Positions 17,707 to 26,340 of a DNA stretch of 64,000 bases are shown here, piece by piece. The stretch spans positions 1 to 64,000 of the forward strand of contig NZ_RCOG02000024.1 in the NCBI RefSeq assembly GCF_009663685.2. Direction: 5' to 3'. The notes beneath the pieces are model-generated. The model was not told the origin of the DNA and made no database searches. It worked only from the letters and a program-made list of their open reading frames with translations. The position numbers and the translations under genes were made by a program. Each line of letters begins with the position of its first letter. Within the stretch, counting starts at the first letter, position 1. Source of the stretch: Cupriavidus sp. U2 (GTDB taxonomy: Bacteria > Pseudomonadota > Gammaproteobacteria > Burkholderiales > Burkholderiaceae).

Positions 17707-20094
17707 GTGACCAACATGTCTTTTGCGGCCGGTGCCGCGCCGGCCGCGCCGGCAACAGCGGCGCAAGCGGGCGGAAACCCGTGGCGCGCGATGCTCGATC
17801 GTGCCGGATGGATTCTCGGCGCGGGTCTGGCGGGCGGCGCCATCGCATGGGTCTTCGCGGTATCGCAGCCCCATGAGTACAGTGCCAGCGCGCTGGTGCA
17901 GGTGCAGCAGCCGCGCGAGAACGCGGCCACGGCGCGCACCAACGCGCTGAACATGACGGCGACGCCGATGCCATTCGATGTCGGCCTGCTGCGCAGCCGC
18001 ACCGTAGTGGCGCCCGTGGTCGAGCGCCTTCATCTCGATATCTCGGCCCGGCCGCTGCGCGCGCCGCTGATTGGCGGGCTGGCCGCCCACTTCGCCACGC
18101 CGGGGCAGTTGTCCGGGCCTTGGCCGGAAAGCCTTGGCTATGCCTGGGGTGGGGAGCAGCTGTCCGTGGAACGGCTGGCCGTGCCCGAACGACTGCTGAA
18201 CGTGCCGCTGACGCTGCAGGTGCTGCCCAATGGCGGCTACCGGCTCTATGACCGGGACACCGAACTGCTGTCCGGCCGCGTCGGAAACCCGGCCGAAGCC
18301 AACGGCGTGGCGATGCAGGTGGCGAGCATCGACGCGCGCCCGGGCACCCGGTTCGTGGTCACGCGCCATGATCTCGTGCAGACGGTCGACGCCGTGGCCA
18401 ACGGGCTGCGCATCGAGATGCAGCCCGGCGACGCCGGCACCGTCAGCATTGCCTGGCGCAATGCCGACCGCACGGCCGTTGCGGCGCTGGTCAACGGCAT
18501 TACCGAGTCGTTCATCGGCAAACAGGCGATGCAGCGTCGCGACGACACCGCCGCGACGCTGGCTTTCCTGTCCGGCGAGATCCCGCGCGTCAAGGCCGAG
18601 CTGGAGCGTGCCGAGACGGCGCTGACGAAATACCGCTCGAAGGCGGGGTCTATCGCGCCGACCCAGGACGCGCAGTCGTACCTGACCGGCAGCATGGACT
18701 ACCAGCGCCAGATTGCCGTGCTGAAGCTCGAACGCATGAAGTTGCTGCAGCGGTTTACCGAGGAGGCCAACGAGGTCAAGACCGTCGACAACCAGATCCA
18801 GCAGCTCGTGCGCGAACGCAAGGACATGGATTCGCGCTATCAGAACCTGTCATCGACCGAACGGGAGTCCGTGGCACTGACGCGTGACGTCAAGGTGGCC
18901 GAGGACATGTACATGACCCTGCGCAACAAGGCCGAACAGCTGTCGCTGCTGCAACTGGACCGCACCGGACAGGTCCGGGTGCTGGACAGCGCGCTGCTGC
19001 CGATGCGGCCGGTCGGCCTGGGTCCGTGGCCGGCCACCATCGCCGGCGCGCTGATGGGGCTCTGCCTGGCCATGGCATGCGTGGCGGTGCGCCAGCGCGT
19101 GCGGCCCACGCTCGACAACGTCAACGAAGCCGAGGCGCGCCTGGGCCTGCCGATGCTCGGCGACATCGTCTTCAGCCAGGAGCAGGTGGAACTGGAGCGG
19201 CTGGTCGACGCGCGAGCCCGGTCCGCCTGGCCGGACGGCGAGGTGGCGGGGCTGCTGGCGCAGCAGTCACCGCAGTCGGGTCACGCGCTGGTCGATCCGG
19301 ACGAACTGGCCGAGCATGCAGACGACGATATCGACGGCGCCGAACGCCTGCTCAGGCTCGGGCTGCACGACCAGTTCCTGCTGGCGCGCAACGCCCCGCA
19401 TTCGATGGCCGTGGAAGGCCTGCGCAACGTCCGCGCCGCGCTGCATTTCTCGCTGCGCGACGCGCCGCAACGCGTGGTGGCCGTCACCAGTCCCACGGCG
19501 GGCGCCGGCAAGACGTTCGCGTCGGTCAATCTTGCCGTGCTGTTCGCCGAAGCCGGCCAGCGGGTATTGCTGATCGATGCCGACCTGCGGCGTGGCAAGG
19601 TGGCGAACTGGATGGACCTGCATACCGGCCCTGGCTTGGCCGACGTGCTGTCCGGCCATGCGTCGCTGCCCGATGCCGTGCAGCTGACGGCCGTGAACGG
19701 GCTGTCGGTGCTGCCGGCCGGTGCGCCGCCCGACAATCCATCCGAACTGCTGATGAGCCCCGCGTTCGCAAGATCCCTGCAGGCGTGCGCGGAGCGCTTC
19801 GACCTGGTGATGATCGACACCCCGCCGATCATGGCCGTCGCGGATGCGGCGCTGGTGGCCAACTGCGTGAACGCGACGCTGCTCGTGCTGCGCGCCGACA
19901 CCACGCTGCCTTCGCAGGTCGATGAATCGCTGAAGCGCCTGGCGCGTGCCAAAGCCACGCTGCTAGGCGGCATTCTCAATGGCGTCGTGCCCAAGCGCAG
20001 CAACCGCACGGACTTCACCGCCATGAATCCCTACCTCGGCATGCCGGTGACGGCACCCTCACTCAAGCAGATCGGTCATACCCCGGCGGCATAA
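17707..20094 (+). CDS. Wzc-like polysaccharide co-polymerase/ATPase without Tyr cluster
   Basis: 795-aa inner-membrane protein of the PCP-2a/BY-kinase class that controls polysaccharide chain length and export. A first helix (WILGAGLAGGAIAWVFAV), a long periplasmic domain with coiled-coil segments and a second helix (PWPATIAGALMGLCLAMACV) precede the cytoplasmic ATPase. The ATPase shows Walker A SPTAGAGKTF (about residues 595-603), Walker A' LLIDADLRRGK and Walker B LVMIDTPPIM. The C-terminus has only one Tyr (NPYLGMP) instead of the Tyr-rich tail of true autokinases. It starts at GTG 17707 with AGGGGGA upstream. A second, Tyr-rich Wzc is encoded at 28149-30398. Confidence 0.9.
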   Translation: MTNMSFAAGAAPAAPATAAQAGGNPWRAMLDRAGWILGAGLAGGAIAWVFAVSQPHEYSASALVQVQQPRENAATARTNALNMTATPMPFDVGLLRSRTVVAPVVERLHLDISARPLRAPLIGGLAAHFATPGQLSGPWPESLGYAWGGEQLSVERLAVPERLLNVPLTLQVLPNGGYRLYDRDTELLSGRVGNPAEANGVAMQVASIDARPGTRFVVTRHDLVQTVDAVANGLRIEMQPGDAGTVSIAWRNADRTAVAALVNGITESFIGKQAMQRRDDTAATLAFLSGEIPRVKAELERAETALTKYRSKAGSIAPTQDAQSYLTGSMDYQRQIAVLKLERMKLLQRFTEEANEVKTVDNQIQQLVRERKDMDSRYQNLSSTERESVALTRDVKVAEDMYMTLRNKAEQLSLLQLDRTGQVRVLDSALLPMRPVGLGPWPATIAGALMGLCLAMACVAVRQRVRPTLDNVNEAEARLGLPMLGDIVFSQEQVELERLVDARARSAWPDGEVAGLLAQQSPQSGHALVDPDELAEHADDDIDGAERLLRLGLHDQFLLARNAPHSMAVEGLRNVRAALHFSLRDAPQRVVAVTSPTAGAGKTFASVNLAVLFAEAGQRVLLIDADLRRGKVANWMDLHTGPGLADVLSGHASLPDAVQLTAVNGLSVLPAGAPPDNPSELLMSPAFARSLQACAERFDLVMIDTPPIMAVADAALVANCVNATLLVLRADTTLPSQVDESLKRLARAKATLLGGILNGVVPKRSNRTDFTAMNPYLGMPVTAPSLKQIGHTPAA

Positions 20095-20195
20095 GAAAAA
20101 CCGGCGACTGATCGAACCGGTCACCGGTGCTGGCGTACCCGTTTCTGCGGGTGCCGGCATCGGCTGCCCGGTCGGCGTTATCAGGAGACGCGTGG

Positions 20196-22145
20196 ATGAA
20201 ATGGGTCATGTTTGAAGGCTGTGCAGGTTGGCTGCACGGCTCGCAGGGCAATGTCGGCGTGGTGATGTGTGCTCCCCAGGGCCACGAGATGATGTGGTCG
20301 CATCGGGCATGGCGGCATCTGTCGGACGACATGGCGCAGGCGGGGCTCCCCGTACTGCGGTTCGACTACCGGGGCAGCGGCGACGCCGCCGACCTTCACG
20401 ACGGGGACGATCCGGTGGCATCGGCCATCGACGACATCGTGGCCGCCTGCGCCGCGCTGCGTCGCATGGCCAAGGTCAGCCAGGTCGTGCTTTGCGGCCT
20501 GCGGCTCGGCGCCTCGCTGGCGGCACTGGCGGCCGCACGGGTGCCGCAACTGGCCGGCGTGGTCATGCTGGCGCCGGTCATCGATGGCCGCCTGTACCTG
20601 CGGGAACTGCGCGCGCTGCACGCCGCCTGGCGCCATAGCGCCATCCCCGAACTCGATGTCCCGCCGCCGCCCGGTGGCGTGCAGGATGTGCTGAGCTTCC
20701 GCCTGTCTCCTGCCGCGGTCGCTGGCATCCAGTCGATCCGGCTCGATGCCAGCCTGCCCCTGCCGCGCGTGCTGCTGCTCGACGCCTGGCCCGATCCGTC
20801 GTCGCCGGTTGCGGCGCTGGCGGGCGGACTTGCCCAGGCCGGCGCGGACGTCGCGCTGGAAGGGTTTGGCGAGTATCCCGACGTCATGCGCTCGGCGGAG
20901 TTTGCCGATGTACCCGTGCGCGCCTGGGAGCGCGTCATCGGCTGGATCACGTCACGCATGCAGGTCACGCCGCCCGGCCGGCCGGCGGCGTTTGCGCCCG
21001 GCTTGGCCGGCGCTCCCGACGATGCGCTGGCTGCGGGGGACGTCGTCGAGTCCCCGGTGTGGATCGACCGCGCGCGGCTGTTCGGCGTGCTCTGCATGCC
21101 GCCGCTGCGCGATGCCACGCCGGCGCGGCCGGCGACGGCGGTGATCTTTCCCAATACGGGCGGCAATCACCATGTCGGCGATGGCCGGCTGTTCGTCACG
21201 GTGTCGCGGCAGCTCGCGCGGCAGGGCATTGCCGCCTTGCGCCTCGATGTGTCATCGATCGGAGACAGCCCCCACGCCGCGCGGCAGATGGACCTCAACA
21301 CCATCTATGGCACCGCGCCCCGGCGCGATCTCGGGGCCGCGGTGGACTGGCTGCGGGCGCGCGGCTTCCGCTGCATCGTGCTTGCCGGCATCTGTTCGGG
21401 CGCGTTCCTGAGCCTTCACGCCGCGCTGGATAACCGGGGTGTCAACGGGCTCATGCTCGTCAACCTGGTGAAATTCCGCTGGGATGCCGCCGACCAGGCC
21501 ACCGCGTCGGATCGTCTGCGGCCGGGCCGCGTATATCTGGCCGCGGCCTGCCGGTGGGAAAACTGGCGCAGGCTGTTTCGTGGAGAACTCGGCCTGAAGC
21601 GGCTGCTGGCGGCGATGTCGCGCAGGATCGTCGTGCGCCTGCGCGAGCACGATGTCCCGACAGCAACGCCGGGCGCGCAGGGCCAGGCCGGCCAGACCAC
21701 GCAGGACTTCGCCAGCGCCGCCGTGACGGCGCTGGAACGGCGCGGCGTGCGCACGCTGTTCCTCTATGGAGCCAGCGACGTGGGTCTGCACGAGGCGCAT
21801 CTCGGGCTGGGCCGGCGCTTCGAGGCCATCGACGGCCTGCGGCATGTGCGCCTGCAGACGATGCCGCTACTCGACCACTCGCTGTTCCTTACCGAAAGCC
21901 GCGAAGCGTTCGCCGCGCAACTGCTGGCGCATTTGCGCACCATGCCGCAGGCATCGGCTTCGTTCAAGCCGGTGGCGCCGCCGGCGCCGCGCCGGCAGCC
22001 GGAGCCGACCCGCAAGTCCCATCATGGAATGGCTGCGGCGAAGTCGGACACGAAATCGCCGAAGCCGTCCAGGAAGAAGGGTGCGCGCGGTGGCGAGGGC
22101 GGCGCCGAGCCGTTCGCTCAGAGCTCGCCGCCGCGTTCGGGCTGA
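20196..22145 (+). CDS. tandem alpha/beta-hydrolase-fold protein
   Basis: 649-aa protein with two alpha/beta-hydrolase domains in one chain. The first has FDYRGSGDA and a nucleophile-elbow LCGLRLGASLA, in which Arg103 replaces the catalytic Ser. The second has LDVSSIGDSP and LAGICSGAFLS, where Cys400 occupies the nucleophile position; a C-terminal LDHSLFL provides a candidate His. Such pairs resemble exosortase/EPS-associated S33-type hydrolases. Here neither domain is a classic serine hydrolase, so an acyltransferase or thiol hydrolase acting on EPS precursors is possible. ATG 20196 has CAGGAGA upstream. The Lys/Arg/Pro-rich tail overlaps the oppositely oriented glycosyltransferase by 28 bp. 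Confidence 0.8.
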   Translation: MKWVMFEGCAGWLHGSQGNVGVVMCAPQGHEMMWSHRAWRHLSDDMAQAGLPVLRFDYRGSGDAADLHDGDDPVASAIDDIVAACAALRRMAKVSQVVLCGLRLGASLAALAAARVPQLAGVVMLAPVIDGRLYLRELRALHAAWRHSAIPELDVPPPPGGVQDVLSFRLSPAAVAGIQSIRLDASLPLPRVLLLDAWPDPSSPVAALAGGLAQAGADVALEGFGEYPDVMRSAEFADVPVRAWERVIGWITSRMQVTPPGRPAAFAPGLAGAPDDALAAGDVVESPVWIDRARLFGVLCMPPLRDATPARPATAVIFPNTGGNHHVGDGRLFVTVSRQLARQGIAALRLDVSSIGDSPHAARQMDLNTIYGTAPRRDLGAAVDWLRARGFRCIVLAGICSGAFLSLHAALDNRGVNGLMLVNLVKFRWDAADQATASDRLRPGRVYLAAACRWENWRRLFRGELGLKRLLAAMSRRIVVRLREHDVPTATPGAQGQAGQTTQDFASAAVTALERRGVRTLFLYGASDVGLHEAHLGLGRRFEAIDGLRHVRLQTMPLLDHSLFLTESREAFAAQLLAHLRTMPQASASFKPVAPPAPRRQPEPTRKSHHGMAAAKSDTKSPKPSRKKGARGGEGGAEPFAQSSPPRSG

Positions 22146-23044
22146 CAGCGTCCCAGCAGCAGTTCGCGCACGCCAAGCAGGTTGCCTGCGAGGCGTCCGC
22201 GCCGGTCGATGTGCGGCTCGGGGAACAGGGACCTGGCGCTATTGGCCAGCAGGGCCTTGGCGGTGTTTTCCCAGACCTCGCGCGCCGACAGCGCACCCTT
22301 GCCGTACAGGTACCAGGCGTTGACGATCTGCGAGAAGCCGAAGCGCCGGCCCGATGTGCGGCCGCCGGAGCGCAGGCCAAGATGCACGCCGCGCGCCGCC
22401 AGCACGTGCAGCAGCTGGCCCTTGCCGTTCATCGCGCGCGAGAAGTCCATGTCCTCGAGCCAGCCGTACAGCACCAGCCGCTCGTCGAAGCGCAGGTCGC
22501 CGATGGCGCTGACGCGATAAGCCATGTTGCAGCCATATAGTTTCTGGACCGGCACTAGGCCCATGGGCTGGGTGCGCGCGGCGTCGTCCGCCAGCAGTTC
22601 GCTGGCTTCGTCCCAGTCGATGGCATCGCCCCGCACGCCGTCCGCCACCACGCCGCCCGTCATGCCGACGACACGCGGGCGCGCCGCGAACGCTTCGGCG
22701 CACCGCTCGAGCCAGCCTGGCGCGGGCACGAAATCGTCGTCGAAGAACACCACGATATCGGCCTGGCCCATTACCCGATCCAGCCCGCGATTGCGCTGCG
22801 CGGGCAGGCCGGCCGGTCCGAACACATACTCGACGGGCAGGTGCTGCGTCGCGAAGTCCTCGAAGTCCTCGACGTCCTCGACGTCCAGCCGGGTATTGGC
22901 CGACACCACGACGATCGATGGCTGCAAGGTCTGCTGCTCCAGCAGGCGCAGCACGCGCGAGACAGCCTTGGGGCGTCCCTTGGTGGCAATGATGACTGCG
23001 ACGCGGCACGCCTTCGGCGCACCCTGAAGATGTTCTGGTATCAC
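22118..23044 (-). CDS. family 2 glycosyltransferase
   Basis: 308-aa GT-A fold enzyme, cytoplasmic. The N-terminus reads RVAVIIATKGRPKAVSRVL, and the metal-binding DxD region is ADIVVFFDDDFVPAPGW. A YGCNMAYRVSAIG acceptor loop and a later WLEDMDF (catalytic-base-like ED) are typical of GT2 transferases. It probably adds one sugar to the EPS repeat unit. The start is GTG 23044, backed by GGGAGGG five bases upstream; the longer ATG frame to 23146 has no such site. A 36-bp run of four 9-bp repeats (22852-22887) encodes an acidic insert (VEDVEDFEDF). The 3' end overlaps the convergent hydrolase gene. Confidence 0.88.
   Translation of the reverse strand: MIPEHLQGAPKACRVAVIIATKGRPKAVSRVLRLLEQQTLQPSIVVVSANTRLDVEDVEDFEDFATQHLPVEYVFGPAGLPAQRNRGLDRVMGQADIVVFFDDDFVPAPGWLERCAEAFAARPRVVGMTGGVVADGVRGDAIDWDEASELLADDAARTQPMGLVPVQKLYGCNMAYRVSAIGDLRFDERLVLYGWLEDMDFSRAMNGKGQLLHVLAARGVHLGLRSGGRTSGRRFGFSQIVNAWYLYGKGALSAREVWENTAKALLANSARSLFPEPHIDRRGRLAGNLLGVRELLLGRCQPERGGEL
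22852..22887. repeat. four 9-bp tandem repeats inside the glycosyltransferase gene
   Basis: CGAAGTCCT twice, followed by CGACGTCCT and CGACGTCCA. The unit is three codons, so copy-number change keeps the frame and alters only the length of the acidic loop. Confidence 0.8.
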
Positions 23045-23293
23045 GCGGCCCTCCCTTTTCTTGTTGTGCTGCGCCCGGTTCTGCTGGCTCGAGTATAGGA
23101 ACGTCAGCGGTGCGCGTTCGGTGTGTTTTCCAACGCAGACGTTCATGCGGATGCTGGCCGTTTCCGCGCTGGGGCTTCGTGCGTTGCCGTACGGAGGGCG
23201 CGGTTGTGTGATCGCAAGATGTCAAGGATGGTCTGGCACACGTGAGCTTGTCAGGGTCATCGATCGACGGGATGCCTGGGAGGGAGCGTACTG

Positions 23294-23875
23294 ATGAGCT
23301 GGACTCGCCGCGCGTGGATGCGCGCCTTATCCGCCAGTGTGGTGGCGACTGCGTCGCGGGGCGCCATGGCGCACGTCAGCGCCGGGGCGGTGGAACCGCT
23401 CGTGCCCGCGCCCGATGTCTTGGTCGTCGATGCGGCGGGGCAGCGCCAGCGGCTCGATGCACTGATGCAGGGAAAGGTCACCGCGCTCCAGACCATGTTC
23501 ACGGGTTGCAGCTCCGTTTGCCCGCTGCAGGGCGCCATGTTCGGCGCCGTGCAGGGGGGGCTTGCCGGCAAGAAAGGCCGCTATCCGATGCAGTTGCTGT
23601 CGCTGAGCATCGACCCATTGGGCGATTCGCCGCAAGCCATGCAGGCATGGCTCAAGAAGATGGGCGCTGGCCGCGCATGGCAAGGCGTGATCCCTTCCGG
23701 CGATGTCGTGGCGCTGCGCTCCAGGCTGGCCGGCCGCCCGCCGTCGGAGAACCTCGACAAGCATGCTACCCAGGTTTACTTCTTCAATGCGTCGGCACAG
23801 ATGTGCTGGCGCAGTCAGGCGCTGCCGCAGCCCGAGGATGTGGTCGCGATCATGGCTTTCCTCGCCGGGGCGTGA
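23294..23875 (+). CDS. SCO1/SenC-like copper chaperone
   Basis: 193-aa thioredoxin-fold protein exported by an N-terminal signal with a twin-Arg-like TRRAWMRAL. The copper site of the family is present: Cys72-SSV-Cys76 (TGCSSVCPL) and His157 (LDKHATQVYFF). SCO proteins deliver copper to cytochrome oxidase and, in some bacteria, to secreted copper enzymes. The next gene encodes a galactose-oxidase-type enzyme with a full copper site, so copper delivery to that enzyme is the obvious hypothesis. GGGAGG lies upstream of the ATG. The sequence is shorter and more divergent than housekeeping SCO1. No oxidase genes lie nearby. Confidence 0.85.
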   Translation: MSWTRRAWMRALSASVVATASRGAMAHVSAGAVEPLVPAPDVLVVDAAGQRQRLDALMQGKVTALQTMFTGCSSVCPLQGAMFGAVQGGLAGKKGRYPMQLLSLSIDPLGDSPQAMQAWLKKMGAGRAWQGVIPSGDVVALRSRLAGRPPSENLDKHATQVYFFNASAQMCWRSQALPQPEDVVAIMAFLAGA

Positions 23876-23924
23876 CGCGGAGGCGTCCGATCGAATAAAG
23901 AGAACATCTTCAAGGGAGTCAATC

Positions 23925-25868
23925 ATGAATCTCATCCCGGGATCGCACCCGGCGCGTGCGGTGATGCGTTTGTCGAGGTGTGTGGGCCTGTGCCTGCTGG
24001 CACTCTGGCTGTGGGCCGCACCCACGCCCGCCCAGGCGCAGACCACCACCACCATCAAGCTCAGCGGTACGAACTTCTGCATGGATATCAGCGGCGCCGT
24101 GGTGGACAACGATGCGCCGGCAATCATCTGGACCTGCCATGGAGATCTGAACCAGCTGTGGGGGCTGACGCTGTTCGGCAGCCAGTACCAGATGTCGCCC
24201 CAGCATAGCGGCAAGTGCCTGGACATCCAGTACGCCAGCACCGACGTGGGCGCCCCTGCGCTGCAGTGGCAATGCACCGGTGCAACGAACCAGCGCTTCA
24301 CGCTGCGGGCGCAGAACGGCGGCTACGCCATCGTCGCGGCGCACAGCGGGCTGTGCCTGGTGCCGGCGTCCGCGGTAGAAGGCCAGGCGGTCGTGCAGAA
24401 AACCTGTAACGGCAGCGCGGCACAGACCTGGAACATCACCGTGGCGCAAACCACGGTACTGCCGTCGAAATGGGCCGCACCCAAGGCGCTGACCGTGATC
24501 CCGGTGGCCGCGGCGAACCTGCCCGATGGACGCGTGCTGGTGTGGTCCGCCTATGAGCGCAACAACTTCGGCGGCGACAACGGCCGGACCTATACGGCGC
24601 TGTTCAACCCGACGACGGGCGCATCGACCGAGAAGCTGGTCACCAATACGGGCCACGACATGTTCTGCCCGGGCACGGCCAACCTCCCGGACGGCCGCAT
24701 CCTCGTCAATGGCGGCAGCAGCAGCACCAAGACCAGTATCTACAATCCCTCGACCAACGCCTGGACTGTCGCGGCAGAGATGGTCAAGGGGCGCGGCTAC
24801 CAGGGCGCGGTGACGCTGCCCGACGGCGGCGTGTTCACGGTCGGCGGCTCGTGGAGCGGCGACATCGGCGACAAGGATGGCGAGACCTGGCACGCCAATA
24901 CCGGCTGGCGGCTCAACAGTGCCGTCTGGGACGACTACTTCCTGACCGGCGACACGGCTGGCCTCTATCGATCGGACAACCATGCCTGGCTCTTCGCCGC
25001 CGGCAATGGCCGCGTCTTCCACGCCGGCCCCAGCAAGCAGATGAACTGGGTGGACACGACCGGCGACGGTTCGGTGACCCCGGCCGGCACGCGCGCGGCC
25101 GATGGCGACGCGATGAACGGCAATGCCGTGATGTACGACATTGGCCGCATCCTGACGGTGGGCGGTGCGCCCGACTACGAGAACGCCGCCGCCACCTCCA
25201 ACGCCCATGTCATTGACATCCGCCCCGCCACGCCCACGGTACGCAAGGTGGCGTCGATGTCGTACGCCCGCGCCTTCCACAACAGCGTGGTGCTGCCCAA
25301 TGGCCAGGTCGTGGTGGTCGGCGGACAGGCGTGGCCGGTGACGTTCAGCGACGATGGCGCTGTCATGGTGGCGGAGCTCTGGGACCCTGCCACCGAGAAG
25401 TTCTCGCGCCTGGCTGCCATGCAGACGCCGCGCACGTATCACAGCGTGGCGTTGCTGCTGCCCGACGGCCGGGTGCTCAGCGGCGGTGGCGGGCTGTGCG
25501 GCGCGTGCACCACCAACCACGCCAACGTCGAGATCCTGACACCGCCTTACCTGCTCAATGCGGACGGCACTTCGGCCACGCGCCCGTCGATCACGTCCGC
25601 GCCCACCGAGGCGTATCTGGGGACGACGATCACGGTCAATGCCACGGCCAGCATGAAGTCGTTCGCGATGGTCCGCATGTCGTCGGTGACCCACTCGGTC
25701 AACAACGAACAGCGCCGCGTGCCGCTGACGTTCACCGTGGGCACGTCGGGCGAGTACAAGCTGCAGATCCCGGCCGATCCGGGCGTGGCGGTGCCGGGGT
25801 ACTACATGCTGTTCGCGATGAACGCGGCCGGCGTGCCCAGCGTGGCGGCCACCATCCGGGTGCGCTGA
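23925..25868 (+). CDS. secreted galactose-oxidase-like copper radical oxidase with ricin-B domain
   Basis: 647-aa exported enzyme. The Sec signal peptide ends near AQA at residue 38. A ricin-type lectin domain (about 43-172, with QLW and RFT-type QxW repeats) precedes a seven-blade Kelch propeller and a C-terminal immunoglobulin-like domain (DUF1929). All active-site residues known from galactose oxidase are found: Cys248 (HDMFCPG) and Tyr292 (RGYQGA) for the Tyr-Cys cofactor, stacking Trp310 (GGSWSG), Tyr505-His506 (RTYHSV) and His590 (SVTHSV). It should oxidise a primary alcohol, perhaps on the EPS, to an aldehyde with release of H2O2. GGGAG precedes the ATG. The stop overlaps the cytochrome c start (TGATG). 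Confidence 0.93.
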   Translation: MNLIPGSHPARAVMRLSRCVGLCLLALWLWAAPTPAQAQTTTTIKLSGTNFCMDISGAVVDNDAPAIIWTCHGDLNQLWGLTLFGSQYQMSPQHSGKCLDIQYASTDVGAPALQWQCTGATNQRFTLRAQNGGYAIVAAHSGLCLVPASAVEGQAVVQKTCNGSAAQTWNITVAQTTVLPSKWAAPKALTVIPVAAANLPDGRVLVWSAYERNNFGGDNGRTYTALFNPTTGASTEKLVTNTGHDMFCPGTANLPDGRILVNGGSSSTKTSIYNPSTNAWTVAAEMVKGRGYQGAVTLPDGGVFTVGGSWSGDIGDKDGETWHANTGWRLNSAVWDDYFLTGDTAGLYRSDNHAWLFAAGNGRVFHAGPSKQMNWVDTTGDGSVTPAGTRAADGDAMNGNAVMYDIGRILTVGGAPDYENAAATSNAHVIDIRPATPTVRKVASMSYARAFHNSVVLPNGQVVVVGGQAWPVTFSDDGAVMVAELWDPATEKFSRLAAMQTPRTYHSVALLLPDGRVLSGGGGLCGACTTNHANVEILTPPYLLNADGTSATRPSITSAPTEAYLGTTITVNATASMKSFAMVRMSSVTHSVNNEQRRVPLTFTVGTSGEYKLQIPADPGVAVPGYYMLFAMNAAGVPSVAATIRVR

Positions 25869-26296
25869 TGCGCCCGGCCATGCTGCTGGCGGCCGTTCTG
25901 GCCGTCGGCAGCCCCCTGTCCGGGCTGGCGCAGGATGCCACGCCCAACTTCGTCGATCTCGGGCGGTCGCTCTACTATGGGCAGGTGCCCACCGGCACAC
26001 CGGCGCGCCTGCGCTGGGAAGCGCGCGCGCTGCCCGCCTCGGCGGCGCGCTGTGCCAACTGCCACGCCGCGGCCAGGGGCGCCGAGCCCTTCGGCCCGCG
26101 CCTGACCGCCGATTCGTTGCTCACGCTGGCACCCAGACGCGGCGGGCCGCCATCGGCGTATGACCGGGACAGCTTCTGCCGCGTCGTGAGCGAGGGCGTC
26201 GACAACACCGGCGTGATGCTGTCCAAGGCGATGCCCCAGTACCCGTTATCCGAACCAGAGTGCACGGCAATCTGGTCATTCCTGCTGACGCAGTAG
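25868..26296 (+). CDS. small periplasmic cytochrome c
   Basis: 142-aa protein with a signal peptide (cleavage near LAQ at 20-22) and one c-type heme site, Cys62-Ala-Asn-Cys65-His66. A later Met (VMLSKAMPQYPL) could be the sixth ligand. Its ATG shares bases with the stop of the galactose-oxidase gene, so the two are translationally coupled. It may transfer electrons to or from the copper radical enzyme, for example to generate the active radical state; this is inference. The short spacing to the following Tat-exported gene suggests one transcription unit. Confidence 0.88.
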   Translation: MRPAMLLAAVLAVGSPLSGLAQDATPNFVDLGRSLYYGQVPTGTPARLRWEARALPASAARCANCHAAARGAEPFGPRLTADSLLTLAPRRGGPPSAYDRDSFCRVVSEGVDNTGVMLSKAMPQYPLSEPECTAIWSFLLTQ

Positions 26297-26340
26297 GGGC
26301 CAGGCTCGCGCCGCGCCAACACTGCCAACGGAGGCTTTCC

